NCBI GenBank assembly: GCA_945893145.1
Contig: CAMDDZ010000053.1
Coordinates: 1 to 39,476, forward strand
Source of the DNA: Rhodoplanes serenus
GTDB taxonomy: Bacteria > Pseudomonadota > Alphaproteobacteria > Rhizobiales > Xanthobacteraceae
DNA length: 39,476 nucleotides
Reading direction: 5' to 3'
Below the pieces are notes generated by a model. It was not told where the DNA came from, ran no database searches, and was given only the letters and a program-made list of their open reading frames with translations. Position 1 is the stretch's first letter. Each line of letters begins with the position of its first letter. A program made the position numbers and the translations under genes. Shown here piece by piece: positions 1 through 7,583 of the stretch.

Positions 1-582
1 ATCCCCGGGAGGCCTCGGGTAACTGTCCCCCCTACTACGAGGGGCGCCCAGTTTTGGGTGACACGGGGACCGGATGAACGGCGGCGTAAGCCGCCGGGAT
101 CAGGGCGAGCGCGAGTTCGCTGCCGGTTTTTGTCAGTCACGGTTCCGAGGGCCAAAAATCGCCGCGATGGAGCGTCGGCCGGCGCGCGCCCCCGTTTTGG
201 GCGCCACGCCGGTTTGTCCCCGGTGGAGTAATCCATCGGTGGACGAGGCGTGATCGAGATGTGGCGTCGACCGGCGCTCCATCCCCTCGGACTGATCCGA
301 GGGTACGGCCTTCCCCCAAACTACGACGCTAACCGCGCCGCGAGGACGAAGACGCATGCGTGCAAAAGATCAGACAAGGAAATCAGATGGCCCATGATGC
401 GACAGCAGCGCCGCAGACACGCTCCCCCTGGAAGGGAGAGTTGGGCGTGACCGGCGCCCGCCAGAGCTTTTGGTGGGTCCTTATTTGGTCGATTTCGTTT
501 GCTTTGAGACAAAAATCATCGTCGAAGTTGCGCGACAAGGCGTTCTAACCTCGATCAAGTGGCAAGCGACGAGAAGCCTAGG
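1..582. other. Gene-poor leader with strong inverted repeats; possible structured RNA
   Basis: I see no convincing protein gene here. Several perfect inverted repeats are visible. Positions 79-85 pair with 90-96 (7 bp) around a GTAA loop, a GNRA tetraloop if transcribed on the plus strand. Positions 284-291 pair with 296-303 (8 bp) around CTGA. A long-range 9-bp pairing joins 166-174 to 275-283, directly abutting the second hairpin. Positions 186-191 can pair with 199-204, and 29-33 with 40-44. Together this looks more like a folded RNA or a mobile intergenic element than a promoter alone. I compared it from memory with RNase P RNA, tmRNA, SRP RNA and the cobalamin riboswitch and found no conserved core. 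Short open frames exist on both strands, but none resembles a known protein. Confidence 0.4.
387..548 (+). CDS. Possible 53-residue hypothetical membrane peptide
   Basis: A short open frame starts at an ATG 7 bases after an AAGGA sequence at 375-379 and stops at 548, 34 bases before the preferred ccmF start. The middle of the product has a hydrophobic, tryptophan-rich stretch (FWWVLIWSISFAL, about residues 28-40), which could be one membrane helix, followed by a basic tail. I recognise no family. It could equally be chance coding in a leader region, and the only positive evidence is the ribosome site and the spacing to ccmF. In related genomes the gene before ccmF is usually ccmE, and this frame shows no CcmE features. 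Confidence 0.2.
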   Translation: MAHDATAAPQTRSPWKGELGVTGARQSFWWVLIWSISFALRQKSSSKLRDKAF

Positions 583-2598
583 ATGATCGCAGAGATAGGC
601 CATTACGCACTGGTGCTGGCGCTGGCGCTTGCCCTCGTTCAGGGCGTGGTGCCGATGATCGGCAGCCGCACGCGCGATCACGCGCTGATGGCGGTCGCGG
701 GTTCGACCGCGCTCATTCAGTTTGCCTTCGTGGCCGTATCGTTCGGCGCGCTGATGGCCTGCTACGTCACGTCCGACTTCTCCGTCGTCAACGTGTTCGA
801 GAACTCCCATTCGCTGATGCCGCTGGTTTACAAATTCACCAGCGTCTGGGGCAATCACGAAGGCTCGATGCTGCTTTGGGTGCTGATCCTCGCGCTGTTC
901 GGCGCGCTGGTGGCGGTGTTCAGCGGCAATCTGCCGGCGACGCTGAAGGCCAATGTGCTCGGCGTGCAGGCCTGGATCGCCGCCGCCTTCTATCTTTTTA
1001 TCCTCGCCAGCTCGAATCCATTCCTGCGTTACGGTGAGGCGCCGTTTGAAGGTCGCGACCTCAATCCGATCCTGCAAGACATGGGGCTCGCGATTCATCC
1101 GCCGCTGCTCTATCTCGGCTATGTCGGATTTTCGATTTCATTCTCGTTCGCGATGGCGGCGCTCATCGAAGGCCGCATCGATGCTGCGTGGGCGCGTTGG
1201 GTGCGGCCGTGGACGCTCGCCGCCTGGATGTTTCTCACGCTCGGCATCGCGATGGGCTCCTACTGGGCCTATTACGAGCTCGGCTGGGGCGGCTGGTGGT
1301 TCTGGGATCCTGTCGAGAACGCCTCGCTGATGCCGTGGATCGCCGGCACCGCGCTGCTTCATTCCGCCGTCGTCATGGAAAAGCGCAACGCGCTGAAGGT
1401 TTGGACCATCCTGCTCGCGATCCTGACCTTCTCGCTCTCGCTCATCGGCACCTTCCTGGTGCGCTCCGGCGTGCTGACTTCTGTGCATACGTTCGCGAGC
1501 GATCCGACGCGCGGCGTGTTCATCCTGGCGATCCTGGTGGCGTTCATCGGCGGCAGTCTTTCGCTCTATGCCTGGCGCGCGCCCATGCTCAAGCAGGGCG
1601 GGCTGTTTGCGCCGGTGTCGCGTGAGGGCGCGCTGGTGTTCAACAATCTCTTTCTCACTGCAGCCTGCGCAACGGTGTTCGTCGGCACGCTCTATCCGCT
1701 CGCGCTCGAAATGTTGACCGGCGAAAAGATTTCGGTCGGTGCGCCGTTCTTCAATCTCACATTCGGGCCGCTGTTCCTGCCGCTGTTGTTCGCGGTGCCG
1801 TTCGGGCCGCTGATGGCGTGGAAGCGCGGCGATCTGCTGGGGGCCGCGCAACGCCTGATTGGCGCCGCGGCGCTTGCGCTTGTTGGCATCGCGGTAACCT
1901 ATTCGGCGACAGTCGGCGGCTCCGTATACGCTCCGTTCGGCATCGGGCTTGCGGTGTTCGCGATGGCCGGCGCGATGACCGATCTGGTCGAGCGCACGGG
2001 GCTTTTCCGTGTGCCGCTGGCAACGAGCGTCACCCGCGCGCGCGGACTGCCGCGCTCGGCCTGGGGCACGGCGGTTGCGCATTTCGGGCTTGGCGTGACT
2101 CTTTTGGGCATCGTCTGCGAGACCAATTGGGCCTCGGAGCGGATCGTTGAGATGAAGCCCAAGGCCACGACGTCGATCAGCTCCTACGACCTGACGTTCG
2201 ATGGGCTCGCGACGCGCGATGGCCCGAACTACCGCGAGCTCACGGCGCAATTCACGGTGCGCGAGGGCGGCAACGCGATCGCCGTTCTGCAGCCATCGAA
2301 GCGCAATTTTCCCTCGCGCGGCAGCGCCACCACCGAGGCGGCGCTGCTGACGCGCGGCGTGAGCCAGCTTTATGTTTCGCTTGGCGATCCGCGCGAGGAC
2401 GGCTCGATCGCGGTGCGCATCTATCACAAGCCGCTGGTGCTGCTCATTTGGCTCGGTGCGGTGGTGATGATGATGGGTGGCGCCCTGTCGCTCAGCGACC
2501 GGCGGCTGCGCGTTGGCGCGCCCAAGCCCGCCAAGAAGAATGCCGAGAAGAGCACCAAAAAGAGTGCTGAGAAGCCGACGCTACAGCCGGCGGAGTGA
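583..2598 (+). CDS. ccmF: Cytochrome c heme lyase subunit CcmF (CycK)
   Basis: CcmF is the large inner-membrane subunit of the system I heme lyase. It accepts heme from CcmE and, with CcmH and CcmI, attaches it to CXXCH motifs of apocytochromes c on the periplasmic side. The 671-residue product is strongly hydrophobic, with more than ten apparent membrane segments. It carries the tryptophan-rich WWD signature (WGGWWFWDPVEN, about residues 235-246, DNA 1285-1320) and conserved histidines in HPPLLYLGY, HSAVVMEKRNAL and VLTSVHTF. The C-terminus is a Lys/Ala/Glu-rich cytoplasmic tail. I chose ATG 583 because CcmF proteins typically begin MIAEIGH; an in-frame GTG at 559 would add eight polar residues. 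ccmH follows after three bases, so the two are co-transcribed. ccmI and ccmE, the usual upstream partners, are not seen before it. Confidence 0.96.
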   Translation: MIAEIGHYALVLALALALVQGVVPMIGSRTRDHALMAVAGSTALIQFAFVAVSFGALMACYVTSDFSVVNVFENSHSLMPLVYKFTSVWGNHEGSMLLWVLILALFGALVAVFSGNLPATLKANVLGVQAWIAAAFYLFILASSNPFLRYGEAPFEGRDLNPILQDMGLAIHPPLLYLGYVGFSISFSFAMAALIEGRIDAAWARWVRPWTLAAWMFLTLGIAMGSYWAYYELGWGGWWFWDPVENASLMPWIAGTALLHSAVVMEKRNALKVWTILLAILTFSLSLIGTFLVRSGVLTSVHTFASDPTRGVFILAILVAFIGGSLSLYAWRAPMLKQGGLFAPVSREGALVFNNLFLTAACATVFVGTLYPLALEMLTGEKISVGAPFFNLTFGPLFLPLLFAVPFGPLMAWKRGDLLGAAQRLIGAAALALVGIAVTYSATVGGSVYAPFGIGLAVFAMAGAMTDLVERTGLFRVPLATSVTRARGLPRSAWGTAVAHFGLGVTLLGIVCETNWASERIVEMKPKATTSISSYDLTFDGLATRDGPNYRELTAQFTVREGGNAIAVLQPSKRNFPSRGSATTEAALLTRGVSQLYVSLGDPREDGSIAVRIYHKPLVLLIWLGAVVMMMGGALSLSDRRLRVGAPKPAKKNAEKSTKKSAEKPTLQPAE

Positions 2599-2601
2599 GC
2601 G

Positions 2602-3084
2602 ATGCATTGGCTGCGCGGGCTCACAATTGCGCTCCTGGTCACGCTCGCGCTCTTCGGCGCAGCTCCTGCTTTCGCGGTGCAGCCCGACGAAGTTCTGGCC
2701 GATCCCGCGCTTGAGGTGCGCGCGCGGGCGCTCTCCAAAGAGTTGCGCTGCATGGTGTGCCAGAACCAATCGATCGACGATTCCGACGCGCCGCTGGCGC
2801 ACGATCTGCGCGTGCTGGTGCGCGAACGGCTGCAAGCCGGCGACAGCGACTCGATGGTGATCGATTACCTCACGGCGCGTTACGGCGAATTCGTCCTGCT
2901 GCGGCCGCGCTTTTCCTGGCGCACGGCCGCGCTGTGGGGTGCGCCAGCAGGCGTGCTGCTGGCCGGAGTGGTGGCGTTTTTCATGCTGATGCGCCGCCAT
3001 CGCGCCGCGTCCGCACTGGCGCCAGAGCCCGCGCTGACGCCGAGCGAGCAGGACCGGGTCACAGAATTGCTCAAGTCCGAATAG
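2602..3084 (+). CDS. ccmH: Cytochrome c maturation protein CcmH (CycL)
   Basis: CcmH is a membrane-anchored periplasmic thiol oxidoreductase that keeps the CXXCH cysteines of apocytochrome c reduced and presents them to CcmF. The 160-residue product has an N-terminal signal or anchor (about residues 5-25, ending APAFA), the family signature LRCMVCQNQ with redox cysteines C50 and C53, a three-helix domain, and a membrane helix at about 108-131 followed by a basic stretch. This is the short CcmH/CycL form, not the fused CcmH-CcmI of enterobacteria. The start is supported by a GGAG inside the end of ccmF (2592-2595), and the gene lies three bases after the ccmF stop. The acidic C-terminal tail is typical. 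Confidence 0.95.
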   Translation: MHWLRGLTIALLVTLALFGAAPAFAVQPDEVLADPALEVRARALSKELRCMVCQNQSIDDSDAPLAHDLRVLVRERLQAGDSDSMVIDYLTARYGEFVLLRPRFSWRTAALWGAPAGVLLAGVVAFFMLMRRHRAASALAPEPALTPSEQDRVTELLKSE

Positions 3085-3276
3085 CAGCGCCGCCGCCTGG
3101 GCCGCGACCGGAATTGCTGAAAGCGTGTAATGCTTTGAAATAATGAGCTAATTGTCGATGCCCTCACATTACTAAAGTTTAATTCCGCAGCCATTCATCG
3201 GTAAGGCTGAGCTACCCATCTTCGGTCTCCAGAAGGTGCCATCGGGCCACCGGCCTGAGGACGGAGACAAAAAAGC

Positions 3277-4914
3277 ATGATCTCGAATCCGAAACCGCGC
3301 GGCCTCTCGGCTCGCCGCTTCGCGTTACTCGCAACCACGATCGCCGGCCTGACGGCCGGCGCGTATTTCATTGCTCCCAATCTGTCGCTGCAGGCGCCAG
3401 CCGCGATGGCGCAGAATCTGTCGCAGCAGGCGCAGACTGTTGCGCGTCCTGTTGGTTTCGCCGACATCGTCGAAAAGGTGAAGCCGGCGGTGATTTCGGT
3501 TCGCGTCAAGATGGACGCCACGCGCACCGCGACGGAGGATTCGCCGTTCCCCAAGGGCTCGCCGATGGAGCGGTTCTTCCGCCGCGGCACGCCCGATGGC
3601 ACGCCGAATTCGCCTCGCCGTGAGTTTTCGAGCGGGCAGGGCTCCGGCTTCTTGATCTCGGCCGACGGCTATGCCGTCACCAACAATCACGTCGTCGACA
3701 AGGCCTCCACCGTCGAAGTCACCTTCGACGACGGCAAGAGCTATCCCGCCAAGGTGATCGGCGTCGATCCGCGCACCGATCTCGCGCTGATCAAGATCGA
3801 GGGTCCCGGCAACTTCCCCTACGTGAAGTTCTCGGACGTCCAGCCGCGCGTCGGCGACTGGGTGCTCGCCGTCGGCAATCCGTTTGGCCTCGGCGGCACC
3901 GTGACAGCCGGCATCGTCTCGGCCCGCGGCCGCGATATCGGCGCCGGTCCCTACGATGACTTCCTGCAGATCGACGCGCCCGTGAACAAGGGCAACTCAG
4001 GCGGTCCGACCTTCAACACCGAGGGCAGCGTGATCGGCGTGAACACGGCGATCTTCTCGCCGTCTGGCGGCAACGTCGGCATCGCCTTCGCGATTCCGGC
4101 CGAGACCGTGAAGGCCGTCATCGCGCAGCTCCGCGACAAGGGCACCGTCACGCGCGGTTGGATCGGAGTGCAGATCCAGCCGGTGACCAAGGAGATCGCC
4201 GACAGCCTGGGTCTCAAGCAGGCCGAAGGCGCGCTGGTCGCCGAGCCGCAAAAGAACGGTCCCGCGCTCAAGGCCGGCATCGAGTCCGGAGACGTGATCG
4301 TGTCGGTCGATGGCGCGCCGGTGAAAGACCCGCGCGAACTCGCTCGCAAGATCGCCAGCATGGCTCCGGGCACCACCGTGAAGCTCGGTGTCATGCGCAA
4401 GGGCGCCGAGAAGGCGCTCAGCCTGACGCTCGGCCAGTTGCCGGCGGTGCAGGAGGCTCGCGCCGAGCCGGCCCGTCCGCAGGCTCGGCCCGATGACGAC
4501 GACGATAGCGATCAGGATCTCCGGCGCGCCCCGCCGCGACAGGACGATCGCAGCTACCGTAATCGTGATCGTGACCGTGGCGAGCGCCGCGAGCACGGCG
4601 ACCGCAGCAATCGGGAGCGGAGCGATCGCCGCGATCCGAGCAGCACCGATGGTTCGCGCCTCGGCCTGTCGCTGGCTCCGGCCGGCAGCGAGCCCGGCGT
4701 GGTCGTGGCCAACGTCGATCCGAACGGCTTTGCGGCCGAGTTCTTCCAGGCTGGCGACGTCATTCTCGATGTCGGCGGCCGGGCTGTGTCGAGCCCTGCG
4801 GAGTTCCGCACGGCGCTGAGCGAAGCCCGCAACGAGGGCAAGCGCAGCATCCTGGTTCGCGTCAAGTCGGAGCGCGGCACGCGCTTCATCGCTATCCCGC
4901 TCGGCCGCGCCTGA
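3277..4914 (+). CDS. degP: DegP/HtrA-family periplasmic serine endoprotease (Do family)
   Basis: This is a periplasmic quality-control protease/chaperone that degrades or holds misfolded envelope proteins. The 545-residue product begins with a basic signal peptide, likely cut after AMA (residue 45). The trypsin-like domain shows the triad H138 (TNNHVVD), D168 (DPRTDLALIKI) and S241 (NKGNSGGPTFN). A first PDZ domain covers about residues 282-390, where the carboxylate-binding stretch is near LGLKQAEGALV. A low-complexity linker very rich in Asp, Arg, Glu and Ser (about 397-455) leads to a second PDZ domain (about 460-540). A GGAG precedes the start. It follows ccmH by 192 bases and precedes a two-component pair, an order familiar in Hyphomicrobiales. 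The charged linker is much longer than in E. coli DegP. Confidence 0.95.
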   Translation: MISNPKPRGLSARRFALLATTIAGLTAGAYFIAPNLSLQAPAAMAQNLSQQAQTVARPVGFADIVEKVKPAVISVRVKMDATRTATEDSPFPKGSPMERFFRRGTPDGTPNSPRREFSSGQGSGFLISADGYAVTNNHVVDKASTVEVTFDDGKSYPAKVIGVDPRTDLALIKIEGPGNFPYVKFSDVQPRVGDWVLAVGNPFGLGGTVTAGIVSARGRDIGAGPYDDFLQIDAPVNKGNSGGPTFNTEGSVIGVNTAIFSPSGGNVGIAFAIPAETVKAVIAQLRDKGTVTRGWIGVQIQPVTKEIADSLGLKQAEGALVAEPQKNGPALKAGIESGDVIVSVDGAPVKDPRELARKIASMAPGTTVKLGVMRKGAEKALSLTLGQLPAVQEARAEPARPQARPDDDDDSDQDLRRAPPRQDDRSYRNRDRDRGERREHGDRSNRERSDRRDPSSTDGSRLGLSLAPAGSEPGVVVANVDPNGFAAEFFQAGDVILDVGGRAVSSPAEFRTALSEARNEGKRSILVRVKSERGTRFIAIPLGRA

Positions 4915-5272
4915 TGCGTGCCGGGTAATGCGTACCGCCGCACCGGCGGCCGGAGCCGAAAAGGCCCGTGACGTGGGTGCGGCACAGGAGATCGGGACGT
5001 CCCGCTGGCATTCGTCGCCCCCGCCGGCGGAGCGAACCCGGGGGGCGGGCCAAAAGCCCGTCCCCACTCATACCGACCCTTGCTTACCGGCATTCGTCGC
5101 CCCCGCCGGGAGCAAGATCGGTCGAGGGGCGGCGGAGCAATCCGCCGCTCCTCGCACTATTTCTGGCACTGTTTCTGGGCCGGCCGGCGCCGACCGGAAC
5201 TCGGCCGCCCCGGGCACCTCAAGCGCAGGCCGCGAGATTTCGCTAAGATCGGCCGAAATCGACCGAGTCCCC
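4915..5272. other. 358-base spacer before the response regulator, with a direct repeat and a hairpin
   Basis: There is no supported gene. A perfect hairpin (4935-4940 with 4944-4949, loop CAC) lies 20 bases after the degP stop. It lacks a T-run, so it is at best a weak terminator. A 21-base direct repeat occurs at 5007-5027 and 5089-5109. The frame of the response regulator is open backwards to an ATG at 4928. The implied protein there is low-complexity Pro/Ala/Gly/Arg with no domain, so I treat it as non-coding. The promoter of the two-component operon is probably here, but I could not fix a -35/-10 pair. Confidence 0.45.
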
Positions 5273-5947
5273 ATGCGCATCCTCATCGTTGAAGACGACC
5301 GTGACGCCGCCGACTACATCGCACGCGCCTTCCGCGAGGTCGGCCATGTGGCTGACCATGCGGCGGACGGCGAGGAGGGGTTGGCGCTGGCTTTCGAGCG
5401 CGAATACGACGTGTTGGTGGTCGATCGCATGCTGCCCAAGCGCGATGGTCTGTCGCTGATCGGTGAATTGCGCGGCAAGAAGGTCGAGACGCCGGTGCTG
5501 ATCCTTTCGGCGCTGGGCCAGGTCGACGACCGCATCAAGGGTCTGCGCGCCGGTGGCGACGACTATCTCCCCAAGCCCTATTCGTTTGCCGAGCTGCTCG
5601 CCCGCGTCGAGGTTTTGGCCCGCCGCCGCGGCGGCCGCGAAGACATGGCCTATCGCGTGGGCGATCTTGAGCTCGACCGGCTGTCCCATCGCGTCAGCCG
5701 CGGAACCGAAGAAATCATGCTCCAGCCGCGCGAATTTCGCCTGCTGGAATACCTGATGAAGCACGCCGGTCAGGTGGTGACCCGCACCATGCTGCTGGAG
5801 AACGTGTGGGATTATCACTTCGATCCGCAGACCAACGTCATCGACGTCCACATTTCGCGGCTGCGCTCCAAGATCGACAAGAACTTCGCGCAGCCGTTGC
5901 TGCACACCATCCGGGGCGCGGGATACATGGTCCGTGACCCAAAGTGA
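5273..5947 (+). CDS. OmpR/PhoB-family response regulator
   Basis: This is a DNA-binding response regulator of 224 residues. The receiver domain (1-115) has the acidic pocket (ED at 7-9), phospho-acceptor D51 (VVDRMLPKRDG) and the switch lysine K101 (YLPKPYSF). The C-terminal winged helix (about 128-222) shows the OmpR-type pattern LQPREFRLLEYL, then VIDVHISRLRSKID and the wing IRGAGYMV. I chose ATG 5273 because the protein then begins MRILIVEDD, exactly where family members begin. The frame stays open upstream but encodes only low-complexity sequence. The stop overlaps the start of the sensor kinase, implying translational coupling. The likely partner is that kinase. The neighbourhood (degP before it, glnE after it) is compatible with an envelope-related signal, but the stimulus cannot be read from sequence. 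Confidence 0.95.
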   Translation: MRILIVEDDRDAADYIARAFREVGHVADHAADGEEGLALAFEREYDVLVVDRMLPKRDGLSLIGELRGKKVETPVLILSALGQVDDRIKGLRAGGDDYLPKPYSFAELLARVEVLARRRGGREDMAYRVGDLELDRLSHRVSRGTEEIMLQPREFRLLEYLMKHAGQVVTRTMLLENVWDYHFDPQTNVIDVHISRLRSKIDKNFAQPLLHTIRGAGYMVRDPK

Positions 5948-7478
5948 CGTCGCCATAACGCCGCCTGAAGGCCTACCAGCCGCAAAGCCGACGTGGCTGC
6001 GGCGGTGGCGCGACAGGCTGTTCCCGGCCGACCCGGCGATTGGTCCGCAGAGCCAGGGCTATTCGGCGTTCGGCAAGATCCTCCGCACCACGGCGTTCAA
6101 GCTGACGCTGGTCTACTTGACGGTGTTCGCGCTGTTCGCCGCGTGCCTGCTCGGCTACTTCGCCTGGAACACGCGGCGCCTCATCACCGAGCAGATCACC
6201 CGCACGGTCGATGTCGAAATCGTCTGGCTCGCCGGCCAATACGAGCAGGGCGGCATCCGTCGCTTGGCGTCCATCGTCAACGCGCGCGCACGGCGGCCCG
6301 GTTCGAGCCTCTATTTGATCACGACCTTCTCGGGTGACGGCCTGACCGGCAACATCGCGTCGCTCGGCGAGGGCGTGATGAGCCGTACGGGCTGGTCGGA
6401 GACCATCTATCGCCGCATTGACGATACTGAGGGCAGTGAGCATCACGCGCTGGTGCAAGTGTTCGAACTTTCGGGCGGCTTCCGCCTGTTGGTCGGGCGC
6501 GACCTCGATGAGCGCGAGCGGCTCTATGACATCGTCATCGCAGCCGGCCAGTGGTCGATCGCGCTGGTGATCATCTTAGGGATTGCCGGCGGCTTCTTCG
6601 TCGCGCGCCGGGTGTTGCGACGCGTCGACGCCATCACCGAGACCTCGCGCACCATCATGGCGGGCGATTTGTCGGGCCGGCTGCCGGTGAGCGGCGCCGA
6701 CGATGAGCTCGACCGGCTGGGCGTCAATCTCAACATCATGCTCGAGCGCATCGAAGCGCTGATGAAGGGCTTCAAGGAAGTCTCCGACAACATCGCGCAC
6801 GATTTGAAGACGCCGCTGACGCGCCTGCGCAACCGCTCCGAAGAGGCGCTGCGCACGGCCAAGGGCGAGGCCGACTATCGCGCTGCGCTCGAAGCCACCA
6901 TCGACGAATCCGACGAGCTGATCCGCACCTTCAACGCGTTGCTGATGATCGCGCGCGCGGAATCGGGCTCCGCAGCTCACCTCAGCGACTTCGACGCCGC
7001 CGAGCTCGTTCACGGCTTGGGAGAGCTCTACGATCCGCTGGCTGATGAGAAGGGGCTCATCCTCAAGATCGATGCGGAGGGCGCCGCCCAACTGCGCGGC
7101 AACCGCGAGCTGGTGACGCAAGCGCTCTCAAACCTCGTGGACAATGCGATCAAGTACGGCAGGCCGGTCGGCATGACGACGAGCGGCACGCCAGCCGAGA
7201 TCGTCGTGAAGGCGCGGACCGAAGGCGACTATGTCCTGCTATCGGTCGCCGACAACGGCCAGGGCATTGCCGAGGGCGACCGCGCCCATGTGGTCGAGCG
7301 ATTCGTGCGGCTTGAGCGCAGCCGCTCCGAACCCGGCTCAGGCCTGGGCTTGAGCCTCGTCTCGGCGGTCGCGCGCCTGCACGGCGGTGAATTGCGGCTT
7401 GAGGACAACCATCCGGGATTGCGGGCGGTGCTGATCCTGCCGCGCGGCGGCCCGCATCTGCCGACGCCTGCGGAATAG
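5934..7478 (+). CDS. Membrane sensor histidine kinase, partner of the upstream regulator
   Basis: A 514-residue inner-membrane kinase. After a cytoplasmic N-terminus come TM1 (about 53-77), a periplasmic sensor segment of about 120 residues, TM2 (about 203-224) and a HAMP domain (about 224-278). The HisKA domain has phospho-acceptor H289 in SDNIAHDLKTPLTRLRN, and an HATPase_c domain follows with an N box (LSNLVDNAIKY), G1 (VADNGQGI) and G2 (GSGLGLSLV). It starts at a GTG that overlaps the regulator's stop by 14 bases, the arrangement expected for coupled translation of a cognate pair. H-D-L rather than H-E-L in the H box is common in this kinase subgroup. The ligand of the periplasmic segment is unknown. 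Confidence 0.94.
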   Translation: MTQSDVAITPPEGLPAAKPTWLRRWRDRLFPADPAIGPQSQGYSAFGKILRTTAFKLTLVYLTVFALFAACLLGYFAWNTRRLITEQITRTVDVEIVWLAGQYEQGGIRRLASIVNARARRPGSSLYLITTFSGDGLTGNIASLGEGVMSRTGWSETIYRRIDDTEGSEHHALVQVFELSGGFRLLVGRDLDERERLYDIVIAAGQWSIALVIILGIAGGFFVARRVLRRVDAITETSRTIMAGDLSGRLPVSGADDELDRLGVNLNIMLERIEALMKGFKEVSDNIAHDLKTPLTRLRNRSEEALRTAKGEADYRAALEATIDESDELIRTFNALLMIARAESGSAAHLSDFDAAELVHGLGELYDPLADEKGLILKIDAEGAAQLRGNRELVTQALSNLVDNAIKYGRPVGMTTSGTPAEIVVKARTEGDYVLLSVADNGQGIAEGDRAHVVERFVRLERSRSEPGSGLGLSLVSAVARLHGGELRLEDNHPGLRAVLILPRGGPHLPTPAE

Positions 7479-7583
7479 CGCGGGTCTAAGCTGGCTTTCC
7501 GTTGGGCAGTGCAGCATTGCGGCCGCGGCGGTGCCTGAGTTCCGGGCTCCCATTCCGGACCCATCTGCGATAACCCTGCCGGC

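Noticed and set aside
1..340. RNase P RNA, tmRNA or cobalamin riboswitch in the hairpin-rich leader
   Set aside because: The GGAAAGTCC core of RNase P RNA, a tmRNA tag reading frame and the B12-box sequences were looked for by eye and are not present.
133..357. 74-codon minus-strand frame in the leader region
   Set aside because: It gives an Arg/Gly-rich product without a ribosome site and overlaps the inverted repeats. I have a vague sense of similar annotated hypotheticals but cannot support a gene.
4928..5272. N-terminal extension of the response regulator to ATG 4928
   Set aside because: It would add 115 low-complexity residues before a perfect receiver-domain start. No family member has this.
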